Shown: positions 8,163 to 14,990 of the stretch, in pieces
Position numbering within the stretch: the first letter of the stretch is position 1
Layout: every line of letters begins with the position of its first letter
Origin: an uncultured Muribaculaceae bacterium
GTDB taxonomy: Bacteria; Bacteroidota; Bacteroidia; Bacteroidales; Muribaculaceae
DNA length: 15,002 nucleotides
Assembly (NCBI GenBank): GCA_910584735.1
Contig: CAJUBM010000072.1
Location: 1-15,002 of the forward strand
Direction of reading: 5' to 3'
The notes under the pieces: generated by a model
What the model saw: the letters and a program-made list of their open reading frames with translations, nothing else
Databases searched by the model: none
Told to the model about the DNA's origin: nothing
Position numbers and translations under genes: made by a program

Positions 8163-8195
8163 TTTTAAGGAGCGCTTTTAAGGAATGTTTTAAGG
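8163..8195 (+). repeat. Three spaced TTTTAAGG motifs
   Basis: TTTTAAGG occurs at 8163-8170, 8176-8183 and 8188-8195, with spacings of 13 and 12 bases. The first two copies share a longer unit (CTTTTAAGGA). The array lies about 70 bases upstream of the LysM operon's putative -7 box. Roughly one-helical-turn spacing would suit a repeated protein-binding site, but that is inference; a small degenerate tandem duplication is the simpler explanation. Confidence 0.5.
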
Positions 8196-8206
8196 CGAAA
8201 TACACC

Positions 8207-8257
8207 TCTTCGGGTGGCCTGCCGTCCCGGAGGTCCGGCGCCACTATGAAGTTACCA
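8207..8257 (+). repeat. Dispersed GC-rich repeat, copy 1
   Basis: Positions 8207-8246 are the exact reverse complement of 14951-14990, 40 of 40 bases. Similarity continues through 8247-8257 (TGAAGTTACCA), where the partner (14941-14950) keeps the TGGTAACT end and differs by a small indel. The unit contains GGCGCC and an imperfect hairpin: on the minus strand GTGGCGCCG near one end can pair with CGGC-AG-GCCAC near the other. It lies between a terminator hairpin and a promoter. It looks like one member of a genome-wide intergenic repeat family. Confidence 0.85.
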
Positions 8258-8297
8258 TCGTCAAAAGCGTCAGACAATACAAAAGCGATACAATAAA

Positions 8298-8340
8298 GGT
8301 GGTGTGCCAGAATTCGAATTTTGGCACACCACCAAGTTTT
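8298..8340. terminator. Hairpin terminator after the M3 peptidase gene
   Basis: A perfect 12-bp inverted repeat, GGTGGTGTGCCA (8298-8309) with TGGCACACCACC (8322-8333), encloses an AATTCGAATT core that can pair further. On the minus strand it follows the peptidase stop by about 24 bases and is followed by TTTATTGT, a moderate U-tract. On the plus strand it is followed by GTTTTTTT (8336-8343). It should end the minus-strand operon and may also block plus-strand transcription. Confidence 0.8.
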
Positions 8341-8357
8341 TTTAAGAACGGACAAGA

Positions 8358-10499
8358 TTAGTCCTTCTTATTAAGCGGGGCGTTCTTCGCGGGGAGCGGT
8401 TCCTTTATGCCGTCACGGATTAGGAGGGCGTCTATAGTGGGCTCCTGGCCACGGAAACGGCGGTAGAGTTCATCGGGAGCCTCCGTACCGCCACGTTCGA
8501 GAACATTCTTACGGAATTCATCGGCTGTCTTGCGGTCGAAGATACCGTTCTCTTTGAACTTGGCGAAAGCATCGGCGTCAAGCACTTCGGCCCACTTATA
8601 TGAGTAGTAGCCTGCGGCATAACCACCGGCAAATATGTGGCTGAACTGCGGGGAAATCAGCGAGCCCTCCACATCCGGGAATATGCGCACCTGCTCTATA
8701 GCGGCGCTCTCGAAGGCCGCAGGGTCGGCAACGGCGGCACTGTCAGTAACCGTATGCCAAGCCATGTCGTTATAACCGAAAGCAAGCTGGCGCATGCACG
8801 AATAGGCTGCACCGAACTGCGATGATTTCACAATTTTGTCAATCAGAGCCTCCGGGATAGCCTCGCCTGTCTTATAATGGCGGGCAAAGGTGTTGAGGTA
8901 GTCTTTTTCGGTCAGATAGTTCTCGTTGAACTGCGAGGGAAGCTCCACGAAATCGCGATATACGTTCGTTCCGGCAAGAGAGCCGTAGTTGCAGCGTGAC
9001 AGAAGGCCGTGGAGTGCATGGCCGAACTCATGAAGGAAAGTTTCGACCTCGTAGGGTGTGAGGAGCGACGGCTTGTCGGCAGTAGGTTTGGTGAAGTTCA
9101 TCACTATCGACACGTGCGGACGGCGATCAACACCATCGGCATCCACCTGCTGGCCACGGAACTCGGTCATCCACGCTCCGGGACGTTTCGATTCGCGGGG
9201 GAAGAAATCGGTATATATCACACCGATAAAGTTCCCTGCCTCGTCAGTCACATCAAACGCCTTCACATCCTGATGATACACATCAATCGAATCATTAGGC
9301 GTGAACTTGAGACCGTAAAGCCGCGTTGCCAGGCCGAACACACCGTTTATCGTATTGTCAAGTTCGAAGTAGGGACGAAGTTCCTCCTCATCATAGGCGT
9401 AACGGGCATTTTTCAACTTATTGGAATAGTAGCTGTAATCCCATGCATTGAGAGTGATGGGACGCCCTTCTATCTCGGAAGCGAAATCGGCAAGCTCCTT
9501 CATCTCACGGTAAAGAGCCGGACGGTAGGCATCGCGAAGCTGGTCAAGGAGTTTGTAGACATTCTCCGGATTCTTGGCCATGGTGCGTTTCAGCGACTGC
9601 GCTGCATAAGTGTCCGAGCCGAGCAGGCGCGCAATCTCCATGCGCAACACGGCTATGCGCTTCATCACATCCACGTTCGAGAACCCACCCTTTATGTTAC
9701 GGCCCGTGTACAACCTGTAGAACTTCTCGCGCAGGTCAGGACGCTCGGAATACTTAAGGAACGCCATATACGTAGGCTGTGCCAGCGTGAAAAGGTATTC
9801 CCCGGGGCGTCCTTTGGCAGCAGCCAGTTCGGCAGCCTCGGCCACTATGCCCTCAGGAAGTCCGGCAAGGTCATCCTTGCCGAGCCAAATCTCATATGTG
9901 TTAAGCTCTTTCAGCACGTTCTGTCCGAACCGGGTGGTAAGCTCCGAGAGGTCTGAGTTTAATTTACGGAACTTCTCACGGTCTGCACCCTGTAGGTCGG
10001 CCCCTTCAAGAGCGAAAGAATCGTAGGTCTTTTGCAGCAGGGTCTTCTGTTCGGGTGTTAGTGTGAGCTTGTCGCGGTCGTTGTAGACAGTCTTGACGCG
10101 TTTCCACAATCCCTCGTTCAGGATTATAGAGGTAGAGTAATCGGACAACTTGGGAGTGACGCGTATCGAAATCTCCATCATCTCGTCGTCCGTGTCAGCC
10201 GACAGGAGGTTGAAGAAGATGTTAAGTACGCGGTCAAGGTCGGCACCGGCACGGTCAAGTGCCACGATGGTATTTTCAAATGTAGGGGCCTGCGGATTGT
10301 TAACTATGGCCTCTATCTCTTTCTGAGCCTTGGCTATACCCGCATCGATGGCGGGTTCGTAGTCGGCATCTGTAATCTTAGAGAAGGGAGGGGTGTTGTG
10401 AACGGTCTGGAACTCGCTTTCAAACACCTGTCCCGGCTGTGTCTGGGCTTGTGTCATAATAGCAGTAACGGCTGTTAATGCAACTAATAGTTTCTTCAT
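8358..10499 (-). CDS. dcp: Exported M3 family peptidyl-dipeptidase
   Basis: This zinc metallopeptidase of the M3 (thimet/Dcp) family removes dipeptides from peptide C-termini. The 713-residue length fits Dcp-like members. The catalytic motif HEFGH is at residues 490-494, with the third zinc ligand most likely Glu519 in DFVELPSQ. Family signatures around it are present, including DYSYYSNKLK and the C-terminal FAGGYAAGYYSYKWAEVLDADAF region (residues split across about 625-650). Residues 1-19 (MKKLLVALTAVTAIMTQAQ) are a signal peptide, so the enzyme acts in the periplasm or outside, unlike cytoplasmic E. coli Dcp. The start is 28 bp after the stop of the DUF486 gene, with no obvious promoter between them, so it is probably the last gene of a three-gene operon. 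The exact cleavage specificity (Dcp versus oligopeptidase A) cannot be read from the sequence. Confidence 0.94.
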   Translation of the reverse strand: MKKLLVALTAVTAIMTQAQTQPGQVFESEFQTVHNTPPFSKITDADYEPAIDAGIAKAQKEIEAIVNNPQAPTFENTIVALDRAGADLDRVLNIFFNLLSADTDDEMMEISIRVTPKLSDYSTSIILNEGLWKRVKTVYNDRDKLTLTPEQKTLLQKTYDSFALEGADLQGADREKFRKLNSDLSELTTRFGQNVLKELNTYEIWLGKDDLAGLPEGIVAEAAELAAAKGRPGEYLFTLAQPTYMAFLKYSERPDLREKFYRLYTGRNIKGGFSNVDVMKRIAVLRMEIARLLGSDTYAAQSLKRTMAKNPENVYKLLDQLRDAYRPALYREMKELADFASEIEGRPITLNAWDYSYYSNKLKNARYAYDEEELRPYFELDNTINGVFGLATRLYGLKFTPNDSIDVYHQDVKAFDVTDEAGNFIGVIYTDFFPRESKRPGAWMTEFRGQQVDADGVDRRPHVSIVMNFTKPTADKPSLLTPYEVETFLHEFGHALHGLLSRCNYGSLAGTNVYRDFVELPSQFNENYLTEKDYLNTFARHYKTGEAIPEALIDKIVKSSQFGAAYSCMRQLAFGYNDMAWHTVTDSAAVADPAAFESAAIEQVRIFPDVEGSLISPQFSHIFAGGYAAGYYSYKWAEVLDADAFAKFKENGIFDRKTADEFRKNVLERGGTEAPDELYRRFRGQEPTIDALLIRDGIKEPLPAKNAPLNKKD

Positions 10500-10527
10500 A
10501 TATTCTTCATGTTATAGATTTTACGGA

Positions 10528-10899
10528 TTACTTCATGAATATAAGGGCTACCGCCCCTACCAGCAGCCCCATGGCTGCAATATGGTTCCATCTTATGGTG
10601 AAACCCTCGAACACCAGCAGCGAGAAAACCATGAACACCACGAGGGTTATCACCTCCTGCATGATTTTCAACTGCATAAGCGAGTAAGGGCCTCCGTTCC
10701 CTTCGAAACCGATACGGTTGGCAGGAACCTGGAACGAATATTCAATCAACGCCACACCCCATGAGCAAAGGATAACCACCCATAGAGGCCAGTTGGACGA
10801 TACGCCTGCGGTCTGCAACTTCAGATGGCCGTACCAGGCCACCGTCATGAAGATATTTGAGCATACCAGCAATAAAAGTGTGAGTATGTGCGGATTCAC
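10528..10899 (-). CDS. DUF486 / DMT-like small membrane protein
   Basis: With the GTG at 10899 the product is 123 residues with four hydrophobic segments at about 4-24, 37-56, 82-102 and 105-121. The sequence carries the DUF486 signature: SNIFMTVAWYGHLKL near the N-terminus, WGVALIEYSFQVPANRIG in the middle, and LKIMQEVITLVVFMVFS. I chose GTG because it overlaps the TGA of the upstream gene by 4 bases (GTGA) and places the first helix correctly; the longer frame back to 10980 would add 27 charged residues that overlap the neighbour. DUF486 is grouped with drug/metabolite-transporter-like proteins, but no substrate is known. Translational coupling to the Ntn hydrolase gene is likely. Confidence 0.88.
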   Translation of the reverse strand: MNPHILTLLLLVCSNIFMTVAWYGHLKLQTAGVSSNWPLWVVILCSWGVALIEYSFQVPANRIGFEGNGGPYSLMQLKIMQEVITLVVFMVFSLLVFEGFTIRWNHIAAMGLLVGAVALIFMK

Positions 10900-11930
10900 T
10901 TCTTCTCTTCTTTTTGATTCAAATAACCGCGTATGGCAGACAGATTGAAAAAGCGCTGCTTGCCACGGCGGAAAAAACATTTGTCCCTACGTCGAAGCGC
11001 CTCCATGAAAGCCGGTGCCTCCCCTTCCGGCGAGGATGGACGGAGAATCTGCGGCACAGAGTCGAGAGTCACTTCAACGGTGCCGGCTACCGGCGGGAAG
11101 CCGAGCGCCACGAACATCCGGGCCGGACGGCCGTCAACCGGGCCTTCAATCACCACCGAGGCGGTAGAACTCCAGCGCGGTATCACCTCCCCTCGGTCGG
11201 CACACGATTTTTCAGAGCCATCAGTCAAAGAACGGCCTGATGGCGCGTGATAAAACGACCTTGACAAACCGTCAAGAAATGTTGAGGGAGCCAAACCATT
11301 CTTCAGCGACATCTCCCGTGCGAGCAGATGCTCTGCCGCAGCATACCGCTCCCTGCCGTAGCGGCGCTGTTTCCCGCCTGAGAAAGCGTAGTTGGTACGT
11401 ATGGCGTAAGATGCCTCCAACGGATATATGAAAGTCCTGTAGTCGTCGACTTCGAAATATGCACATTCACCATTGCCGTCCGTAACGCCGAAAGCAGCCT
11501 GTAGGCCTCGCGGCGCCGGCCAGTGGCGCAACAGCGAATCGAAATCCTCGACCGTGCGGCACACTTCGAGGGCGCGGCGCATCACCACCCCCTCGCGATC
11601 CTTGAACAAGGCCGTGTCGGGCTGCATATTATATGTGGCCGTATTAATAACGGCAAAACCTGCCGAGTTGAAACCGGCCCAAACCTCGCGCCTGTCCGTA
11701 TCGCCACCGTTGAAAAGCCCCACGAACGCCATAGTGGAATCCGTCTTTTCCACACGGTCTATAAAATTGGAGGATGCTCCGGTGTCGCGATGTTTCCACA
11801 ATAATGTGCGGCCCGAGAGCGATGCCCCACGGCCTACCACGGCCGAAGTACATCCATCGGCCTTCGGAACGGCAGGGAGCGCCATAAGCACCGCCGTCCA
11901 CAACAACGCTATCATCCTCATACGATTCAC
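10896..11930 (-). CDS. Exported C45-type Ntn hydrolase (acyl-CoA:6-APA acyltransferase-like)
   Basis: The 344-residue protein has a signal peptide (MNRMRMIALLWTAVLMALPA) followed closely by DGCTSAVVGRGAS. In C45-type N-terminal nucleophile hydrolases a Cys exposed by processing is the nucleophile; here Cys27 sits about two residues after the likely signal cleavage site, in the familiar CTSAVV context. It is followed by the GRTLLWKHRDT motif, which in relatives reads WKNRDT and helps form the active site. Other family-like stretches are NSAGFAVINT, FGVTDGNGECAYFEV and YAIRTNYAFSG. The family cleaves or transfers amide-linked acyl groups; the substrate here is unknown. ATG codons at 11921 and 11915 are alternative starts. 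A TAAATTTG on the minus strand at 11942-11935 lies almost on the start codon and would favour one of these. It is the first gene of the probable operon with DUF486 and the M3 peptidase. Confidence 0.85.
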   Translation of the reverse strand: MNRMRMIALLWTAVLMALPAVPKADGCTSAVVGRGASLSGRTLLWKHRDTGASSNFIDRVEKTDSTMAFVGLFNGGDTDRREVWAGFNSAGFAVINTATYNMQPDTALFKDREGVVMRRALEVCRTVEDFDSLLRHWPAPRGLQAAFGVTDGNGECAYFEVDDYRTFIYPLEASYAIRTNYAFSGGKQRRYGRERYAAAEHLLAREMSLKNGLAPSTFLDGLSRSFYHAPSGRSLTDGSEKSCADRGEVIPRWSSTASVVIEGPVDGRPARMFVALGFPPVAGTVEVTLDSVPQILRPSSPEGEAPAFMEALRRRDKCFFRRGKQRFFNLSAIRGYLNQKEEKK

Positions 11931-11959
11931 AAGGCAAATTTACTACATTTTGGACGGAA

Positions 11960-11991
11960 TTTGTGCCTTTGCGGGAAAAAAGTTAAATTTG
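11960..11991 (+). promoter_or_regulatory. Bacteroidetes-type promoter of the thioesterase-dprA operon
   Basis: TTTG at 11960-11963 is followed after exactly 20 bp by TAAATTTG (11984-11991), a full consensus match, 20 nt before the ATG at 12012. This is the same geometry as the valS promoter. It lies in the 81-bp divergent gap with the Ntn hydrolase gene. Confidence 0.8.
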
Positions 11992-12011
11992 GGGTCTGAA
12001 AATGTCTGGTC

Positions 12012-12431
12012 ATGGCAAAAGAAACACCGTATATATTTGAACTGGAAATGAAAGTCCGGGATTATGAGGTTGACTCGCAAGGCATTGTGAATAACGCCAA
12101 CTACCTCCACTATCTCGAACACACGCGTCACGAATTCTGTGAGGCCGTAGGCGTATCCTTCCGGCAGATGCAAAGCCGGGGGATAGACCCGGTTGTGAGC
12201 AAGATTGAAATCTCCTACCTCACCCCCCTACGACTTGCTGACAGGATGCGCTCATGCCTATGGCTTGAACGCAAAGGGGCAAGGTTCATATTCCATCAGG
12301 ACATATACGATATGAAGGGAAATATGGTTGTAAGAGCCCTTGTCAATATCGTCTCACTTGAAAACGGACGTCTAAGCCGTGGAGACACTTTGGCCGAGTC
12401 ATTCGCAAGTACCCTCTCCCCTGCCACATGA
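12012..12431 (+). CDS. YbgC/FadM-like acyl-CoA thioesterase (4HBT hotdog fold)
   Basis: This 139-residue protein fits a single hotdog-fold thioesterase of the YbgC/4-hydroxybenzoyl-CoA thioesterase group, cytoplasmic enzymes that hydrolyse acyl-CoA thioesters. The signature RDYEVDSQGIVNNANYLHYL is at residues 16-35. Asp21 is the expected catalytic acid, and the NNANY loop with the following EHTRHEF helix is characteristic. The SKIEISYLTPLRLADRM strand pair and RALVNIVSLE complete the fold. The start lies 20 nt after a consensus -7 box. The stop overlaps the dprA start by 4 bases (ATGA), so the two are translationally coupled. The acyl substrate is unknown; roles in envelope lipid metabolism are known for some relatives. 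Confidence 0.92.
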   Translation: MAKETPYIFELEMKVRDYEVDSQGIVNNANYLHYLEHTRHEFCEAVGVSFRQMQSRGIDPVVSKIEISYLTPLRLADRMRSCLWLERKGARFIFHQDIYDMKGNMVVRALVNIVSLENGRLSRGDTLAESFASTLSPAT

Positions 12432-13336
12432 CACGACAGCCCGACAACCATGCCAGACCTATCCTCACCGACGCCACGGAGTATCCCAAAAGACTGCTCG
12501 CTGTCAAGGATGCCCCGGAAAAGCTGTATGCCTTAGGGGAATGTGACCTAAACTCCAGACATATAGTAGCGATTGTGGGCACACGGTCGGCCACGGCATA
12601 CGCCTTAGGGTTCATAAACGCCCTGATAGATGATCTGAACAGCCACCTTGACAGCCTGGTTATTGCAAGCGGCCTGGCCTTAGGATGTGATGTAATGGCC
12701 CATCGCCGGGCAATAGAAGACGGGGTGCCGACAGTAGCCCTGCTCGCCCACGGCCTGGACCGTATATATCCGGCGGCACACCGGCAGCTTGCCACCCGCA
12801 TGGTAAACGAACGTACAGGGATGCTCCTGACGACATATCCCGAAGGCACTCCGATACATCGCGGTAACTTTTTGGCCAGGAACAAGGTAATAGCAGGCAT
12901 ATGCGACTGCGTGGTAGTAGCCGAATCCGCCGCCGACCGTGGCGGGGCATTGCACACAGCCCGTTATGCCGCCGCAATCGGTAAGAAAGTGTTCGCCCTA
13001 CCCGGACGTATCACCGACCGCTACAGCCGTGGATGCAATATGCTTGTCAGGGAAGGCACGGCACACCTTGTCGAAAGCGCCGAGGATATAATCAGAGCCA
13101 TGGGATGGACGCCGCGCCATAACCCCGAAGGTGTGCAGCAAGAACTTTTCCCCTCAGTCCCTACCGGGGACGCTGCAACCATAGCCTCGTTCCTGGAGAA
13201 GACCCCCGACGCCACAGCCGACACCATATCAGCCGACACAGGAATCCCGATAGGCTCACTATTGTCCACACTTATGGAGATGGAATTCAACGACCTTGTA
13301 ATCTCACTCCCCGGCAACCGCTACAGGTTGCAATGA
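12428..13336 (+). CDS. dprA: DNA-processing protein DprA, lacking the usual N-terminal domain
   Basis: DprA binds incoming single-stranded DNA and loads RecA during natural transformation. The Rossmann-like core is intact: IVAIVGTRSAT (residues 46-56), ASGLALGCD (80-88), AHGLDRIYP (107-115), NFLARNKVIAG (147-157), ESAADRGGALHTA (166-178), FALPGRITD (189-197) and GCNMLVREGT (202-211). A C-terminal winged-helix-like domain covers about 245-302 (TADTISADTGIPIGSLLSTL). Relatives are usually about 360-380 residues, with an N-terminal SAM/HhH-like domain of some 70 residues. Here the protein starts almost at the core (EYPKRLLAVKDAP). The ATGA overlap with the thioesterase fixes this start, so the short N-terminus is not a start-calling error. 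In the SGLxxG motif the usual Arg/Tyr-Gly-Ile is Leu-Gly-Cys. Confidence 0.93.
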   Translation: MTRQPDNHARPILTDATEYPKRLLAVKDAPEKLYALGECDLNSRHIVAIVGTRSATAYALGFINALIDDLNSHLDSLVIASGLALGCDVMAHRRAIEDGVPTVALLAHGLDRIYPAAHRQLATRMVNERTGMLLTTYPEGTPIHRGNFLARNKVIAGICDCVVVAESAADRGGALHTARYAAAIGKKVFALPGRITDRYSRGCNMLVREGTAHLVESAEDIIRAMGWTPRHNPEGVQQELFPSVPTGDAATIASFLEKTPDATADTISADTGIPIGSLLSTLMEMEFNDLVISLPGNRYRLQ

Positions 13337-13427
13337 ACCGATGCCGAGATTGAACGAAACCTCTTCCCATGTGGTTTACATTTAATAACGCATCAACAAA
13401 AAACAACTTTATCCCCTGAAAAACAAA

Positions 13428-14303
13428 ATGGAAAAACGAATTATCGCCCCCTCGGAACTCATCATAAATCCTGACGGCTCTGTATTCCACCTCCACCTGC
13501 TGCCCGAGCAGCTTACCGACCGCATAATACTCGTCGGAGACCCTGCGCGTGTGAATATCGTTGCCGAACATTTCGACACCCGTTCATTCGAGGTGCAGTC
13601 GCGCGAGTTCCACACCATCGGAGGCACGTATAAAGGGAAACCGATAATGTGCCTGAGCCACGGCATCGGCCCTGACAACATCGACATAGTTATAAACGAA
13701 CTGGACGCCCTGGCCAACATCGACTTCGCTACACGCGAGATAAAGGACACGCACCGAGAACTATCCATGGTGCGTATCGGCACATCGGGGGCATTACAGC
13801 CCGAACTCATCCTCGGCACTCCTGTAATCGCAGAAAAAGCCATCGGGTTTGACGGTGTGTTGAACTACTATGCCGGACGCAACGATGTCGCCGACCTTGA
13901 CTTTGAAAAAGCCTTCTGCGACCACACGGGGTGGAACTCTCTGTGGGCCAAACCTTATGTTGTGGACGCCCATAACGCACTGGTCGACCAGATCGGACAG
14001 GACGATATGGTGCGCGGCAACACCATATCAGCCGTAGGCTTCTACGGCCCGCAGGGACGCGAACTGCGCCTGCCGCTCGCCAATCCCGACCTGAACAAAC
14101 GCATCGAGGAATTCCGCTACAACGGACGCAAGGTCACCAACTATGAGATGGAATCAGCCCCCCTCCAGGGTCTCGCCCGCCTGATGGGTCACCGTGCGAT
14201 GACAGTATGCTCAATAATAGCCAACCGCATGCGCCACGATGCAACCCCTAACTACAAGACTGCGATACGCGACCTCATCTCCACCGTACTCGACCGCATA
14301 TGA
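13428..14303 (+). CDS. Uridine phosphorylase-like nucleoside phosphorylase
   Basis: The 291-residue protein belongs to the PNP/UDP phosphorylase family, cytosolic enzymes that cleave nucleosides with phosphate to give the free base and ribose-1-phosphate. Visible signatures are ILVGDPARV (34-42, phosphate-binding GDP/xR loop), CLSHGIGPDNIDI (75-87), VRIGTSGALQPE (115-126, with the Arg and Thr-Ser that contact phosphate and ribose) and NYEMES (238-243, ribose-binding Glu-Met-Glu). It is longer than E. coli Udp (about 250 residues), with an extra N-terminal 25-30 residues and an insertion near 150-190 (GRNDVADLDFEKAFCDHTGW), as in other Bacteroidetes members. The start ATG has an A-rich leader (GAAAAACAAA) and follows the dprA stop by 91 bp. 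No clear promoter was seen in that gap. The base specificity is inferred, not shown. Confidence 0.9.
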   Translation: MEKRIIAPSELIINPDGSVFHLHLLPEQLTDRIILVGDPARVNIVAEHFDTRSFEVQSREFHTIGGTYKGKPIMCLSHGIGPDNIDIVINELDALANIDFATREIKDTHRELSMVRIGTSGALQPELILGTPVIAEKAIGFDGVLNYYAGRNDVADLDFEKAFCDHTGWNSLWAKPYVVDAHNALVDQIGQDDMVRGNTISAVGFYGPQGRELRLPLANPDLNKRIEEFRYNGRKVTNYEMESAPLQGLARLMGHRAMTVCSIIANRMRHDATPNYKTAIRDLISTVLDRI

Positions 14304-14329
14304 CAAACAAACCGGTTTAACCGCCACTG

Positions 14330-14884
14330 ATGATATTGAATATACGTAACATGGTGTGCCGCCACTGCGTACAGGCAGTGGAACGCCTGCTCTCCGACAT
14401 AGGTATCAAGCCCGTGTCGGTAGAGTTAGGACGTGCTGTTATCGATGAACAGGAACTGACACCCGCACAGCTTTCAGCGCTCGACAAAGCTCTTACCGAT
14501 GAAGGATTTGAACGCATACTGACACCCGAAGCCGAACTGACCGAACGGGCCAAGCATGTTATTCTAAACCATCTGCGCCGGGAGGAATGTCCGCTGAATC
14601 TTTCCGCCTGCCTCGAACGCCATCTCGGCACGGACTATCCATCTATCAGCCGTGCATTTTCCGCGACCGAGGGGCGCACGATAGAGAAATACTACATAGC
14701 CCAGAAAGTCGAACTCGTCAAGGAACTTCTTCTTTACGGGGGTCTCACATTGGCTGAAATCGCCGACCGGGCAGGCTACTCCTCGGCAGCACACCTGTCA
14801 CGCCAGTTCAAATCAGTCACCGGCATGACCACTACCCAATACCTATCCTCGCGCCCGGAGCGCTCCCCCCTCAACATGGTATAG
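14330..14884 (+). CDS. AraC-type regulator with N-terminal HMA-like CxxC domain
   Basis: The 184-residue protein combines two modules. Residues 1-64 look like a heavy-metal-associated (HMA) fold, with a beta strand (MILNIRN), a metal-type loop MVCRHC with Cys10 and Cys13, helix VQAVERLLSDIG, strand VSVELGRAVID, and a helix and final strand ending GFERIL. The loop reads N-M-V-C-R-H-C rather than the classic G-M-T-C-x-x-C. Residues about 88-175 are a two-part AraC helix-turn-helix domain: ERHLGTDYPSISRAFSATEG, then LTLAEIADRAGYSSAAHLSRQ and FKSVTGMTTTQYL. The layout suggests a metal-responsive, probably copper-responsive, transcription factor. Such genes often sit beside P-type metal ATPases in Bacteroidetes, but none is in this window. 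The start lies 26 bp after the phosphorylase stop, so they may be co-transcribed. The target is unknown. Confidence 0.88.
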   Translation: MILNIRNMVCRHCVQAVERLLSDIGIKPVSVELGRAVIDEQELTPAQLSALDKALTDEGFERILTPEAELTERAKHVILNHLRREECPLNLSACLERHLGTDYPSISRAFSATEGRTIEKYYIAQKVELVKELLLYGGLTLAEIADRAGYSSAAHLSRQFKSVTGMTTTQYLSSRPERSPLNMV

Positions 14885-14916
14885 GAAAGAAACCATATCA
14901 AAATCCATATACACGT

Positions 14917-14934
14917 TTCCTTAAAAGGAATTTT
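14917..14934 (+). terminator. Weak hairpin with T-run after the AraC-type gene
   Basis: TTCCTT (14917-14922) can pair with AAGGAA (14925-14930), followed by TTTT at 14931-14934. The stem is only 5-6 bp and AT-rich, so it is a poor terminator, although its position 32 bases after the stop is reasonable. It also contains the TTTTAAGG motif on the minus strand. Confidence 0.3.
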
Positions 14935-14940
14935 ATTCCG

Positions 14941-14990
14941 TGGTAACTGGTAGTGGCGCCGGACCTCCGGGACGGCAGGCCACCCGAAGA
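14941..14990 (-). repeat. Dispersed GC-rich repeat, copy 2 (inverted relative to copy 1)
   Basis: Positions 14951-14990 are the exact reverse complement of 8207-8246, and 14941-14948 (TGGTAACT) extends the match with a small indel between. The sequence beyond it, on either side, does not match copy 1, so the unit ends are defined to within a few bases by this pair. Read on the plus strand it could encode VAPDLRDGRPPEE, open to the window end, but identity at every base including third positions argues for a DNA or RNA element or a recent copy rather than coding constraint. Confidence 0.85.

Larger units (their letters stand above)
8040..8357. other. Intergenic region between two minus-strand operons
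   Basis: About 318 bases separate the stop of the M3 peptidase gene from the start of the LysM operon. They hold a putative promoter (8090-8097), three TTTTAAGG motifs (8163-8195), one copy of a dispersed GC-rich repeat (8207-8257) and a long hairpin (8298-8333). A 66-codon minus-strand frame (8155-8355) runs through both the hairpin and the repeat and is unlikely to be a gene. Confidence 0.75.

Noticed and set aside
8155..8355. A 66-codon minus-strand frame containing VAPDLRDGRPPEE
   Set aside because: It spans the terminator hairpin and the dispersed repeat, has no start signals, and the repeat is conserved at every base rather than at codon level only. It would be revived if many genomic copies keep this frame open.
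9009..9956. A 315-codon plus-strand open frame opposite the M3 peptidase gene
   Set aside because: It lies wholly antisense to a gene with an intact HEFGH motif and signal peptide, its product shows no recognisable domain, and no promoter precedes it; it is a shadow of codon bias.
10900..10980. Upstream start (10980) for the DUF486 gene
   Set aside because: It adds 27 charged residues overlapping the Ntn hydrolase coding end, whereas the GTG at 10899 gives a GTGA overlap and begins at the first helix.
10914..11250. Plus-strand open frames opposite the Ntn hydrolase gene
   Set aside because: They are Arg/Pro-rich antisense shadows of a gene with clear family motifs.
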